Assembly (NCBI GenBank): GCA_003225295.1
Contig: QHYZ01000046.1
Location: 62,001 to 126,000, forward strand
Source of the DNA: Acidobacteriota bacterium
GTDB taxonomy: Bacteria > Acidobacteriota > Terriglobia > Acidiferrales > UBA7541
DNA length: 64,000 nucleotides
Direction of reading: 5' to 3'
Positions 43,474 to 53,439 of this stretch are shown piece by piece. The notes below the pieces were generated by a model. That model ran no database searches. It was given only the letters and a program-made list of their open reading frames with translations, and was not told where the DNA came from. Positions within the stretch are counted from its first letter, which is position 1; each line of letters begins with the position of its first letter. The translations under genes were made by a program, and so were the position numbers.

Positions 43474-46173
43474 TCAAGACTTGGCCGCCACAGGCACCGG
43501 AGCTTCCTCCGGCTGTGCTTGCGGCTGGGCTTCGGGGACAAGCTGCTCCCAATCACAACCTTCTTTGAGGCAAGCGTGTACGGCGCCGATCTTGCTGCGC
43601 TTCTCGACGATGAAAGGCGCGCCGCACTTCGGGCACGGTTCGGCGATGGGCATGTGGGGGGTGGTGAAATCGCAATCCGGGTAGCGGGAGCAACCGTAGA
43701 ACACGCGTGGGCGTCCACGGCCGCCTTTGCCGGCGCTGCCGCGGCGGACGAATTCGCCTTCGTGGCATTTCGGACATTTGATGCCCATGGTGATCGGGCG
43801 TGTGTACTTGCACTTGGGGTAGCCGGAACAGCCGATGAATTCGCCAAAGCGGCCGCTTTTCTTCACCAGATTCTTGCCGCACAGGGTGCAGAGTTCAGCG
43901 AGAGGCTCATCGGGCTGGTGCGCGATGCGCGTGCCCTGGACCAGGCGGCGGGTGGTCTTGCAGTCCGGGTAACCGGTGCAGGCGAGGAAGGTGCCGAAGC
44001 GGCCGCGCTTGATGGCCATCTCCTTGCCGCAATTGTCGCAATACTCGATTTTAGGCTCGCCGCTGGTCTCCTCGGAAAGTTCCGGGGAGAGGTCCTGAAT
44101 GAAATCGCATTCGGGATAGCGCGAACAGCCCAGAAAGAAGCCGTGGCGGCTGATGCGCTCGAGCAGTTCACCCTGGCCACACTTTTCGCACTTCTTCCCG
44201 GTCGCGATGCCGGCCTTGTAAGAAAGCATCTCATCGTCGGCCTTGTCGAGGTCAATGACGAATTTTTCCCAGAACTCTTTAACGGCTTCGCGCCAAGGCA
44301 GCTTGCCTTCCTCGATTTCGTCGAGCTCTTCTTCGAGCCGGGCGGTAAACGTGACGTCAAAGATGTCTTCGAAACTCTTGATCAGAAGCACGCTGACACG
44401 CTCGCCGAGCATGGTGGGTGAAAAACGTCCCTGATTCTTGGTGACGTATTCGCGCTCGACGATGGTTGAAATGATGGAAGCGTAAGTCGAGGGCCGCCCG
44501 ATACCGTCTTCCTCGAGCTCCTTAACCAAGGTGGCGTCGTTGAACCGCGGCGGCGGTTCGGTGAAGTGCTGGTCCGGACGAATCTTGTCCAAGCGGAGCG
44601 TTTGTCCCTCCGTAACCTGGGGAAGTGCGCGGCCTTCGCCTTCGTCATCTTTTTCGTCTTCCTCGCGATCGGCGATCGACGCGGGCATCTGATAGACACG
44701 CAGATAGCCGTCGAACTTTTGCACCGAGCCGGTAGCCCGGAAAGTGTAGTCGCCAGCGGAAATGTCGATAGTCGTTTGATCGAAGATCGCCGGGAGCATC
44801 TGTGAGGCAACAAAGCGCTGCCAGATAAGTTGGTAAAGCTTGAAAAGGTCCTCGTCGAGATACTTGCGGACGTCTTCTGGCGCTCGCGTGGCGTCGGTCG
44901 GACGCACCGCCTCATGGGCTTCCTGCGCATCCTTCTTCGACTTGTAATAGTTGGGCTTCTCCGGAAGATAGTTTGGGCCAAAGCGTTCGGGGATCAACTC
45001 GCGGACCTGGAGCAGCGCGTCGTTAGAAACGTGCACCGAATCGGTACGCATGTAAGTGATCAGGGCGACCGAGCCTTCATCACCAAGCTCCACGCCTTCA
45101 TAGAGCTTCTGCGCGAGTGACATGGTGCGCTTGGCGGTATAGCGCAGCCGGTTGTAGGCCGCTTGCTGCAATTTGGAAGTCGTAAAGGGCGGCGGAGGAT
45201 TGCGTTTCTTTTCTTTTTGCACGACGCTGGTAACCTGCCACTTGGCCTTGCTAACCGAAGCGACAATCTTGTCCGCGGTCTCCTGGTTCGAGACGGCCAT
45301 GTCTTCGCCCTGGTGTTTGAAGAGTTTGGCTTCGAAGAGCGGCGGCTGACCGGCATCCAGCATCGCGTGAATCGTCCAGTACTCCTGCGGAACGAAGGCG
45401 CGGATTTGCATTTCGCGCTCGACGATGAGCCGCAGCGCCACCGTCTGGACGCGCCCGGCGGAGAGGCCGCGGCGAACTTTGTCCCAGAGAATCGGAGAAA
45501 CCTTGTAGCCCACAATGCGATCGAGCACGCGGCGTGCCTGCTGCGCATCCACTAAATTGGCATCTACCTGCCGGGGTTTATCGAAGGCCGCGCGAATGGC
45601 CTTAGGGGTAATTTCATTGAAGGTCACCCGAAAGATCTTTTTAGGGTCAATGGCAACAACTTCTTTTTTGGAAGCGCTCTGGTCTTCTTTCTTAACCAGC
45701 TCTTCGGGAGTTGCCGCTTTCTTCTTAAATCTCGAAACGCTGGGTTCTTGCTCGGTGAACCTAGCAGGCTTGGAGAGAACCAGGGCTAGGTGCGCCGAAA
45801 TTGCCTCGCCTTCGCGATCAGGGTCGCCCGCCAGATAGATGGCATCCGCAGAGAGCGCAGCCTTGCGAAGTTCATTGATAATTTTGCCTTTACCCGCGAT
45901 GATTTGAAGCGTAGGCTCAAAGATTTTCTCGTCATCCAGGGTTATCAGCTTCCCGGTGGGCTTTTCCTTTGCCCTCTTGCTTCCTTTCTTAGCTTTGCCC
46001 TTTTTCTTCTTTCTGCCGCCCTCTTCTTCGCCAGGCAGACGAATGCCGATCGTTTTCTTGGGCAGGTCCATCACGTGGCCGACGGACGCTTTGACGGTGA
46101 AATTTCGCCCCAGATATTTGTTAATCGTTTTCGCCTTGGCAGGCGATTCGACAATAACGAGCGAACGAGCCAT
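43474..46173 (-). CDS. topA: DNA topoisomerase I TopA
   Basis: 899 residues. TOPRIM begins MARSLVIVESPAKAKTINKYLG; the type IA active-site region has YMRTDSVHVS with the catalytic Tyr, plus GYKVSPILWDKVRRGLSAGRVQTVAL. The C-terminus holds five Cys4-type zinc ribbons (CEKCGQGE..CSRYPEC, CDNCGK..CTGYPDC, CTLCGK..CSGYPKC, CPKCHEGE..CSRYPDC, CPKCGAP..CLKEGC). It relaxes negative supercoils. Two lysine-rich inserts (about 55-70, KKKKGKAKKGSKRAKEK; and about 150-175) are lineage-type additions. It lies upstream of xerC on the same strand. Confidence 0.95.
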   Translation of the reverse strand: MARSLVIVESPAKAKTINKYLGRNFTVKASVGHVMDLPKKTIGIRLPGEEEGGRKKKKGKAKKGSKRAKEKPTGKLITLDDEKIFEPTLQIIAGKGKIINELRKAALSADAIYLAGDPDREGEAISAHLALVLSKPARFTEQEPSVSRFKKKAATPEELVKKEDQSASKKEVVAIDPKKIFRVTFNEITPKAIRAAFDKPRQVDANLVDAQQARRVLDRIVGYKVSPILWDKVRRGLSAGRVQTVALRLIVEREMQIRAFVPQEYWTIHAMLDAGQPPLFEAKLFKHQGEDMAVSNQETADKIVASVSKAKWQVTSVVQKEKKRNPPPPFTTSKLQQAAYNRLRYTAKRTMSLAQKLYEGVELGDEGSVALITYMRTDSVHVSNDALLQVRELIPERFGPNYLPEKPNYYKSKKDAQEAHEAVRPTDATRAPEDVRKYLDEDLFKLYQLIWQRFVASQMLPAIFDQTTIDISAGDYTFRATGSVQKFDGYLRVYQMPASIADREEDEKDDEGEGRALPQVTEGQTLRLDKIRPDQHFTEPPPRFNDATLVKELEEDGIGRPSTYASIISTIVEREYVTKNQGRFSPTMLGERVSVLLIKSFEDIFDVTFTARLEEELDEIEEGKLPWREAVKEFWEKFVIDLDKADDEMLSYKAGIATGKKCEKCGQGELLERISRHGFFLGCSRYPECDFIQDLSPELSEETSGEPKIEYCDNCGKEMAIKRGRFGTFLACTGYPDCKTTRRLVQGTRIAHQPDEPLAELCTLCGKNLVKKSGRFGEFIGCSGYPKCKYTRPITMGIKCPKCHEGEFVRRGSAGKGGRGRPRVFYGCSRYPDCDFTTPHMPIAEPCPKCGAPFIVEKRSKIGAVHACLKEGCDWEQLVPEAQPQAQPEEAPVPVAAKS

Positions 46174-46718
46174 GTTGCCTTTGTAACTCCGTAATGTAGT
46201 GCTGGAAGAGCGGACCGCGCGGCGTGTGTCCTTCTCGCTACCTTAAGCAAGCGCCCGGCACGGATCCCAACGGGGTCTCCATTTTGATGCGGTAAGGGCC
46301 TTAGGGGATGCGCCTCACTATTCGATGCCAGCCTCAGGTCAACGATCGAAGCCCCTATCTACCTCTAGCGCAAGACTTTGCTGAACGGCTTCCAGAGATG
46401 ATGGCTTTCATCTCCAGATCAAAGAGCGTACCAGAACTTCGGAAGAGTTCAAGCTCGAGCACTCCCATGTGCATCGGTTTTTCGGCGCTGTCTATTTCTT
46501 AGCGCTTGTTCTCCGAGCCGTTCAGGGCCGCCGCAGCCAATAGATACCGCTAACCGGCTTCAGCTTTTTCGCCCGGCGCGAGGGTGGCACGGAGGGCATG
46601 GGCAGCCCTTTGATGATTTCCCTCGGGCGCGTGTGACCAGCTTGCCGCCCTGCGGGAATGAGTTGGTTTTGGCGCGAACTCCCCCGGCTTTCCCGGCGCG
46701 CGCGCCGAAGACTCCCCC
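46174..46718. other. Intergenic stretch with no convincing gene
   Basis: 545 bases between the divergent 5' end of topA and the 3' end of the fusion enzyme. A short plus-strand frame (46308-46502) has no ribosome site and an ordinary shadow-like composition. A loose inverted repeat, GGCGCGAGGG near 46575 and CCCTCGGGCGC near 46620, is present. No tRNA or known RNA signature recognised. It presumably holds the topA promoter. Confidence 0.5.
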
Positions 46719-49700
46719 TCAGCGCGGCTGTGCCGCGTCCTCCTGCAGGATAGCATCCAGCCTCTTGAGGAATAGTTCGGCGTCGACTGCAGAGAAAACC
46801 AGCGGCGGGCGCAGCTTGATGACGTTGTGATGCGGCCCGTCTGTGCCGGTGAGTATGCCGCCATCGCGAAGGCGATTAACGACGTAGGAAGCTTGCAACG
46901 GAGCAGGCTCGCGCGTTTCACGGTCGAGCACAAAATCGATACCGAGGAACAATCCCGAGCCGCGTACGTCGCCAATCAAAGCGTGGCGGACCTGCAAAGA
47001 CTTCAAGCCCTCCATGAGATGTGCGCCGAGACGCAAGGCGTGTTGCCGTAAATTCTCTTCTTCAAGCACATCCAGCACTGCCAGGCCTGCTGCGCAAGCG
47101 ACTGGGTTGCCGCCAAACGTGCTGAAAAACTCCATCCCGTTGTTAAACGAATTGGCAATTTCCGGCGTGGTGACGACTGCCGCGAGCGGAAATGCATTCC
47201 CGATCGGCTTGCCAAGAACCACGATGTCCGGAACGACGCCTTGCGTCTCGAACCCCCAGAAATGCGTTCCGAGACGCCCGAATCCCACCTGCACTTCGTC
47301 AGCGATGCAAACCGCGTCCGCCCGGCGCACGTGACGATAAACCTCCGCCAGATAGTCCGGTGGAAAAACAATCTGGCCGCCGACGCTGGGCAATGTTTCA
47401 GCGATGTACGCCGCGACTCCACGACCCTCGGCGCGGGCACGATCAAGAATCTCCTCAACATCACGCGCGTACTTCGCGCCCGCTTGCTTGTCTTCGCGGC
47501 GATACGGGCCACGAAAATCATCGGCCAGCGGCGCGACATGCACCCACGGCTTCTTCCCGCTTCCCCCGGGTCCGTTAAATTTGTACGGGCTGATGTCGAC
47601 GAGCGTGCTGGTGTGGCCGTGGTAGGCGTGTTCGAGAACGATGAAGTCTTCTTTGGCCGTATGTGTGCGTGCCAGACGTAACGCCAATTCGTTGGCTTCG
47701 CTGCCGGAATTCACAAAAAAACAAACGCGCAGCGGATCGGGCAACAGCTCCGTCAGACGCTCGGCATAGCGGTTCACATTGTCGTGCAAATAACGCGTGT
47801 TGGTGTTGAGCAGCGCGAGCTGCGCCTGCGCGGCCTGGACCACCCGGGGGTGGCTGTGCCCGACGAGCGGCACGTTGTTGTAAACGTCGAGGTACGCCCG
47901 GCCGGTTTCGTCGTACAGATACTGCATCCAGCCGCGCACGATCTTCAGCGGATGCTGATAAGAGACACTCAGATTTCTTCCCAGCCGGGCTTGCCGCGCG
48001 GCAAGCGTCTCCAAGAACGCCGGCTCTTTCGCGGGAAATCGATGGGCCGGAATTCCGAGCAGCAGATTTGGATTAGGCGAGAGGCTCGTCCATACCGAAC
48101 GTTGCGAAGCGTAGGCGACACCCGGAAATTCGGCCCCCAGCTCAAGCACGTCGAGGATGATCTGAAAATGGAGGTGTGGCGTCCAGCCGCCGTTCTCTGG
48201 TGCTGAACCGACGCGCGCGAATGCTTGACCTCCAGCGACGCGCTGTCCCACCTTGAGGCTGTCGAGAGCATCTTTGGAGAGATGCCCGTAAAGTGTGAAG
48301 AATTCCTCGCGGCCGCTGGTTTCATGCCTCAGAATGACCAACGGTCCGTAGTCTTGCGGAGAGGAATTGTTCGCCACGATATGGACCACGCCATCCAGCG
48401 GCGCATGCAAAATCGTGCCTTGTTCCGCAAAAAGATCGATTCCCAGATGGATTGTGCGCCGCTCGTTTGTGGGATTGCCGGCGGACCCAAAGAGCGGTGA
48501 ACTGTAAAGCAGCCGGGGCTCATCGTAGCGGCCCACACCCACGGAGGCGCCGGCACGCTTCATTTCACGGAATATCTTTTCACTGAGTATAGCCGTTTCC
48601 GATGCGCACGGATCGGCTCCCAGGAACGTACTGCCAACACTCAAATCAAAAACAACGCACTGGGCCGTTCGCACATCAACATCCAAAATCGAAGCAGCCG
48701 AGCCGGCATGCACTTCCAGCCAGCGCTTGATCTCCTCACCTTGCGGAACGGGCGGAAGCCCGCAAGCCGCACGAAAAGTGTAGTGGGCCAATCGCGGGTG
48801 GATTTTTGCGAGCCGCTCCAGCGCCTCCCATGCGGGCGCTTCGCTGACGGTGACGTACGGATCGTCCGGCTTAATCGTTTTGCGGTGCGCGGAATTGGTG
48901 ACGCTGACGGCCAGCCGCGCGCCGATCAAAGCATAAAGAACCCGTAACTCCAGGTCATCGAGCGGAAACGCTCGGTGATATCCCGCGACGATTGCCGCCG
49001 CTGCCGGTAGTGGCTCTTCCTTACCGAGGATGGCGTAAGCGGCGGCAATTGCCGGCTCAGACACCGTGAGCCCGTGATGCATGTCGCCAAAATCAATCAC
49101 GCCTACGACCTTGCGCGGCGGGGGCCAAGAATTACTGACCAACACATTGTGGTCGTTGGCATCGCCATAAATCACGCTGCGTCGCAGGCGCGTCAACAGG
49201 GGAAGGACTTCCGCTTCATAGAGCGCCAGAAACTTCTCGACAAGTGCGCGCCGCTGCGCGTCCGCGATATGTTTGACAAAGTCCCTGATCCAAGCGGCGC
49301 GCGAAGAATCCCATTTCACTTCGCGATGGGCGGCGGCGTGCGTAAACGATTGCAGCGCCGCGTCCATCTCGCCAAGAAAACGGCCGAGATCACCGAAAAG
49401 CTCCGGCGTGTGCGGGCAGACTTCGGCGAGAGCCGTTCCAATCACAAAAGTAAGCAGCCAGACAAGGCGCACCGAACCGTCCGCGGCGGCCATCGAAGTA
49501 AACAGTGCACCGCTGCGATTTGGTTTGACGCGAGGCAGAGGCAAATGAGGCGCGCGTTGCGCTAGATGCGTCAGGGCCCGGCACTGCAGATCGATAAAGG
49601 AATGCTCCCGGGCCGGATGCATTACTTTGAGGACGAACGCCTGTCCGGCTGCGCTAGTCAAATGGAAGTTATCGTCGTACTCGCCCGGCAGCGCCCGCGC

Positions 49701-49841
49701 GCTAGTCTCCAACCCATAAAGTTCGCGCGCCAAGCGAACAGCTTGGGCTTCCGTCGTCGGTTGAGTTACGCGGGCTTCCAGCAGCATGCGCCAAATCTTA
49801 TCCGCAAGTGCCGGAGCGCGTCCATTCCAGAGAGCGCTCAA
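46719..49841 (-). CDS. Trifunctional kinase / M23 peptidase-like / class III aminotransferase fusion
   Basis: 1040 residues in three parts. About 30-330: aminoglycoside-phosphotransferase-like kinase (GEYDDNFHLTSAAGQAFVLKV, VIYGDANDHNVLVS with catalytic Asp, GVIDFGDMHHG). About 440-590: M23 peptidase-like LytM domain (IHLGIDLFAEQG, TLYGHLS, WTPHLHFQII, with the H..D and HxH zinc ligands intact). About 620-1035: class III PLP transaminase fold (NSGSEANELALRLAR, LEHAYHGHT, CIADEVQVGFGR, LGKPIGNAFPL with the PLP Lys). The kinase and transaminase parts resemble human hydroxylysine kinase and phospho-hydroxylysine phospho-lyase, which act in sequence; the predicted role is phosphorylation of an amino alcohol then beta-elimination of the phosphate. 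The M23 part between them is unexplained. Confidence 0.88.
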   Translation of the reverse strand: MSALWNGRAPALADKIWRMLLEARVTQPTTEAQAVRLARELYGLETSARALPGEYDDNFHLTSAAGQAFVLKVMHPAREHSFIDLQCRALTHLAQRAPHLPLPRVKPNRSGALFTSMAAADGSVRLVWLLTFVIGTALAEVCPHTPELFGDLGRFLGEMDAALQSFTHAAAHREVKWDSSRAAWIRDFVKHIADAQRRALVEKFLALYEAEVLPLLTRLRRSVIYGDANDHNVLVSNSWPPPRKVVGVIDFGDMHHGLTVSEPAIAAAYAILGKEEPLPAAAAIVAGYHRAFPLDDLELRVLYALIGARLAVSVTNSAHRKTIKPDDPYVTVSEAPAWEALERLAKIHPRLAHYTFRAACGLPPVPQGEEIKRWLEVHAGSAASILDVDVRTAQCVVFDLSVGSTFLGADPCASETAILSEKIFREMKRAGASVGVGRYDEPRLLYSSPLFGSAGNPTNERRTIHLGIDLFAEQGTILHAPLDGVVHIVANNSSPQDYGPLVILRHETSGREEFFTLYGHLSKDALDSLKVGQRVAGGQAFARVGSAPENGGWTPHLHFQIILDVLELGAEFPGVAYASQRSVWTSLSPNPNLLLGIPAHRFPAKEPAFLETLAARQARLGRNLSVSYQHPLKIVRGWMQYLYDETGRAYLDVYNNVPLVGHSHPRVVQAAQAQLALLNTNTRYLHDNVNRYAERLTELLPDPLRVCFFVNSGSEANELALRLARTHTAKEDFIVLEHAYHGHTSTLVDISPYKFNGPGGSGKKPWVHVAPLADDFRGPYRREDKQAGAKYARDVEEILDRARAEGRGVAAYIAETLPSVGGQIVFPPDYLAEVYRHVRRADAVCIADEVQVGFGRLGTHFWGFETQGVVPDIVVLGKPIGNAFPLAAVVTTPEIANSFNNGMEFFSTFGGNPVACAAGLAVLDVLEEENLRQHALRLGAHLMEGLKSLQVRHALIGDVRGSGLFLGIDFVLDRETREPAPLQASYVVNRLRDGGILTGTDGPHHNVIKLRPPLVFSAVDAELFLKRLDAILQEDAAQPR

Positions 49842-49883
49842 ATGATTCCGCCGGCCGCCCCTCCACGAGAGAACTTTGGCCTC

Positions 49884-50804
49884 TTAAAGGTTCTCTCTCG
49901 AGTCGCGCACCGTAACCGGCCCATTCACCGTCGAAAGCCGGATCAGCGCCGGCGCGTTGCCATATTCGATGCGCCGGTGCTCGTCGTCCCAGGTCTTCCG
50001 CGCATTCTCGCAAATACTCGCCTTGCAGCTGACCGGCGCGTAGTTCGTGGACTCTACCACGAAACTGGACTGGTAACCGCTTGGAACCATCAAGGTCACC
50101 GGGCCGTTCTTGGCATCGGCCGAAAGGCCCTCTCCGCTCCACGTCTTCCCTTGCAATTCCACAGAGATCGGTCCATTCTCCGTATGAATTCGCACGCTTC
50201 CCCTGCCGCCGTCCAGGCTGATCGGGCCGTTCACAGCGGTGATCTCTGCGTCGCCGGAAAAATTCTTCAAGCTAATTGGGCCATTCTTGGCGTGGGCCGT
50301 GAGTTTACCGTCCACGTCGTAGAGAGAGATGGGACCGTTCATCGTGTCCATGTCGATGGACGCGGATTTCGGCGCGCGAATGAGCAGATAGACTGTCCAT
50401 TCCTCATCATCCCCAGGACCGCTCGTCGACACCTTACCATTTTCGATGGACATCTTGATCTGCGATAGGATTTGTTCGGCCTCAGCACCCGAACCCGACG
50501 CGGCCTTGCACGCTGTCACCGCATAGGTCTCTTGGTCCCAGCCCACCACCTGCACTCCGCCGTTGCTGTGGGGATGAACCTGCAACACCGCGGCTTCGTG
50601 CTTGGTCAGGGTGCGCTCTTCAGAACGCACCATGGCGTCCCGGTCGTCAAAGCGGATGCGCAGATCGGAGCAATCAGTGGCGGGCTGTCGGTGGCCGCCG
50701 GAAATGTTCACGGAGTGGTGATGCCGGTTCGCTCGAGCGGTGGTGAAGCCGAGAGCCAGCAGAGCGGAAACCGAAATCAGGAAATACCAGCTGCGTCGAG
50801 GCAT
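49884..50804 (-). CDS. Exported DUF4097-type adhesin-like protein
   Basis: 306 residues with a signal peptide (WYFLISVSALLALGFTTARA). The second half is a beta-helix-like stack of repeats with the recurring block NGPIS/V: MNGPISLYD, KNGPISLKN, VNGPISLDG, ENGPISVEL, KNGPVTLMV and VNGPVTVRD, spaced about 20 residues apart, typical of DUF4097. Such domains are found in lipoproteins and membrane-bound proteins and may be ligand-binding scaffolds; no enzyme motif is visible. The N-terminal His-rich segment (NRHHHSVNISGGHRQ) follows the leader. Confidence 0.7.
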   Translation of the reverse strand: MPRRSWYFLISVSALLALGFTTARANRHHHSVNISGGHRQPATDCSDLRIRFDDRDAMVRSEERTLTKHEAAVLQVHPHSNGGVQVVGWDQETYAVTACKAASGSGAEAEQILSQIKMSIENGKVSTSGPGDDEEWTVYLLIRAPKSASIDMDTMNGPISLYDVDGKLTAHAKNGPISLKNFSGDAEITAVNGPISLDGGRGSVRIHTENGPISVELQGKTWSGEGLSADAKNGPVTLMVPSGYQSSFVVESTNYAPVSCKASICENARKTWDDEHRRIEYGNAPALIRLSTVNGPVTVRDSRENL

Positions 50805-50869
50805 GGGGTCCTCCTAGCAGCTATAGACGACAGCGGAGGACTTTAGTCACCTCCCATGTACCCGAAAAA

Positions 50870-53338
50870 TCAGTCCCAACCATCCCAGTCGTCGTCCGTG
50901 CCGATGGGGGGCCCATCCGGTGGCTCGGCAGGAGCCATGAGCTCCATCCGCTTCGGATCTTTCTCAAACTGCTCGATTTGCCATGAGGCGAAGGAGATAT
51001 GCGCCTGATCGGATATCGGCTGGCGACCCGCCCGGGGGGCATTAAGCCATCCATGCAATTCATCTAGCTCGAGCCGGGCGATGGCGCGTACTTCATCCGC
51101 GGCATGATCGTTGGCGGCAAGCGCCATCAGGTCATAGAGCGCGACCATATCCACGACATTGGCGATTTGCCCCCCTGAGCCTTCGCCGTGCGGCGTTTTC
51201 CATGTGGCCGCAAGTATGCTCTCCAGGACTTCCTGTAATGCCGGGTTCTCCGCATTGAGGGCATGGAATTCCACAAGCCGCGCCGCGCGTTCGGGGTTGA
51301 AAAGGAATTGCAAGGTGTGCTGTGCCGCGGCTTCCGCGGGAGCGAGCGCATCAAAAACCGGACTGGTATGAATCTTGAAGTGCTCGCGGCCTCGTTCATA
51401 ATCGGGCGGACGCGGCGGGATCATTTTCAGCAGCGGCTCGGGCAAGGCCAGGACGTCCGGCTTCAGCGTTGCCAGCACGGCCGCAAGAGCGCGCCGCTGT
51501 TCCGCGGGGGCCACGATTTGCGTGGCCGTTTGTCCGTCACCGCGCAGCGCAAACGTGTAGTCCATTCCGCCGACGAGTTTGCTGGTTGCCTCCACCTGAT
51601 AGCGATGCACCAGGTAAAGCGGCACCAGCACGTCTTCGAGTGTAGCCAGCGGCGCTCCTTCACGGATGTTATTCTCGCCGAAGCGCTGTAGCGCCGCGCC
51701 GCGAACTTGCATGAGGCGATTCAGCTCGTCGATGGCATTTGCGCCTGAATCCCATAGATGGGCTACGCTGCTGGACGAGCCTGCGGGACGCGCGTCTTGA
51801 TCCGTCAGGTAGCGCAGCCCTCGGCCGTACGCGTCCAGGAGGATTTTGCTCAGTGCGGCTTCTTCGTTCGTCCCCGGAGCAAAATCCTGATAACCAAACG
51901 CGATGGATACTTTGTCCCACTCGCCGATTCCCGTCGCGTAGGCGGAGGTAACGTCCGGCGTGCCGTCCGCTCCCAGCTTCACGTACGGCGCCGGATAATC
52001 CATCACAGAAGATCGATTGACCGTGCTTGCAGAATAGTTGTGCATTAGGCCCAGCGTGTGCCCGACTTCGTGCGCCGCAAGCTGGCGCAGCCGCGCCAGC
52101 GCCATCTCCTGCATCTTCGGCGAGGCTGATTTGCCTTTTTCATAGGGTGCCAGGAGACTTTCGGCAATCAGAAAATCCTGCCGCACGCGCAAGGACCCGA
52201 GCGTCACGTGGCCCTTGATGATTTCGCCCGTTCGCGGATCAATCACCGCCGCGCCGTAGGACCAGCCCCGCGTCGCGCGATGCACCCACTGGATTACGTT
52301 GTAGCGCAAGTCCATCGAATCTGCGCCTTCGGGCATGAGTTCGACGCGGAAGGCGTTCTTGTAACCCGCCGTGTCAAACGCTTGGTTCCACCAGCGCGCT
52401 CCTTCTAGCAGCGCGGAGCGAATCGGCTCCGGCGCTCCGCGATCGAGGTAGTACACGATCGGCTGCACCGCCTCGCTGACCGCTGCCTTCGGATCTTTCT
52501 TCTCCAGTCGATGCCGCGCGATGAAGCGCTTCACGATCGGCTCGCTGATGGGCGTGGCGTAGTCCAGGTAATCCACGCCGAAAAAACTCGCCCGCGGATC
52601 GTAGATGCGCGGTTTATATCCCGGCGGCGGAAGCTGCACGAAGGAGTGATGCTCGCGGACGGTGATCGATTCAGGAGAAGGCGTCACGTCGCGAACCCAG
52701 CGGCCCGGCTCCTCTCCCGCAAATGTCAGGGTGGCCTCGACTTCCGTATTCAAGGGAAAATTCTTGGTTTGCGGAAGGTAAATGGCGCATCGCGACGCGT
52801 CCAGATGATAAGCGCCCTGCTTCACACGATGGAGCGTGGCTGGAATGCCATGGGCATCGCGCAGGAAAAAATCCGTAGCATCCACCAGCGCGCGATCCTT
52901 CTCCTCCGCGACCACGGTGAAGCCCCACAACACGGACTCCGCGAAAGATTCGCGGACGGCACGGCGTTCGTCGGGATCGTTGCTCACCGCGCGGTAATCG
53001 AGATTTTCCTGGACCAGCAGGACCTTTGGGCCGCTACGCTCGAAGCGCACGATACGCGTCGCGCCAAGCTGGCCGCGGTCCAGTCCAATGTCATTCGAAC
53101 CGATGCCCGCGGGAAGCCCGCTCTGGTAAAGAAATTCCGTGCCCCACTTGTCGATCTCAAGCCACAGCTTGCCCTGCCTGGCGTCCCAGTACAAATTGAA
53201 ATAACCGGGAAGCTTCTGCGCCCCCGCGGTTTTCTCGGCGATGGTGGCAGTCTGGGGCGTTTCGGGCCGCGCGGCGGCAGCGCCTGACGCCCCGCAACCC
53301 AGCAGAGCAAGGAAAAACCAGCGCGAAACCTTCGACAT
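50870..53338 (-). CDS. Exported zinc-dependent metalloprotease (DUF4953/DUF5117-type)
   Basis: 822 residues from the ATG at 53338, preceded by GGAGG. Signal peptide SRWFFLALLGCGASGAAA. DUF5117-like domain (GYFNLYWDARQGKLWLEIDKWGTEFLYQ) and a metzincin-like centre: HEVGHTLGLMHN at about 423-434 gives HExxH plus a third His, followed by SSVMDYPAPY as the Met-turn. Family members are secreted, outer-membrane-associated zinc proteases common in Bacteroidetes and Acidobacteria. It diverges from mqnA over 100 bases. Substrate unknown. Confidence 0.88.
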   Translation of the reverse strand: MSKVSRWFFLALLGCGASGAAAARPETPQTATIAEKTAGAQKLPGYFNLYWDARQGKLWLEIDKWGTEFLYQSGLPAGIGSNDIGLDRGQLGATRIVRFERSGPKVLLVQENLDYRAVSNDPDERRAVRESFAESVLWGFTVVAEEKDRALVDATDFFLRDAHGIPATLHRVKQGAYHLDASRCAIYLPQTKNFPLNTEVEATLTFAGEEPGRWVRDVTPSPESITVREHHSFVQLPPPGYKPRIYDPRASFFGVDYLDYATPISEPIVKRFIARHRLEKKDPKAAVSEAVQPIVYYLDRGAPEPIRSALLEGARWWNQAFDTAGYKNAFRVELMPEGADSMDLRYNVIQWVHRATRGWSYGAAVIDPRTGEIIKGHVTLGSLRVRQDFLIAESLLAPYEKGKSASPKMQEMALARLRQLAAHEVGHTLGLMHNYSASTVNRSSVMDYPAPYVKLGADGTPDVTSAYATGIGEWDKVSIAFGYQDFAPGTNEEAALSKILLDAYGRGLRYLTDQDARPAGSSSSVAHLWDSGANAIDELNRLMQVRGAALQRFGENNIREGAPLATLEDVLVPLYLVHRYQVEATSKLVGGMDYTFALRGDGQTATQIVAPAEQRRALAAVLATLKPDVLALPEPLLKMIPPRPPDYERGREHFKIHTSPVFDALAPAEAAAQHTLQFLFNPERAARLVEFHALNAENPALQEVLESILAATWKTPHGEGSGGQIANVVDMVALYDLMALAANDHAADEVRAIARLELDELHGWLNAPRAGRQPISDQAHISFASWQIEQFEKDPKRMELMAPAEPPDGPPIGTDDDWDGWD

Positions 53339-53407
53339 GTTCAAAGCCTCCAAAGGTAACGAATCCTTTTACAACAAATGGGGTTGACCGCGGAAGAAAT
53401 TCCGGTC

Positions 53408-53416
53408 TGCTATACT
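53408..53416 (+). promoter_or_regulatory. Extended -10 promoter for mqnA
   Basis: TGCTATACT, an extended -10 (TGn-TATACT), 24 bases upstream of the mqnA ATG. A TTGACC at 53384-53389 is 21 bases away, too far for a normal -35 spacing, so the -35 assignment is left open. Confidence 0.4.
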
Positions 53417-53439
53417 GTGAGTTTCAAACGAGACCCAGA

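Noticed and set aside
46308-46502. 64-codon frame in the topA upstream gap
   Set aside because: No ribosome site, no signal and no family resemblance.
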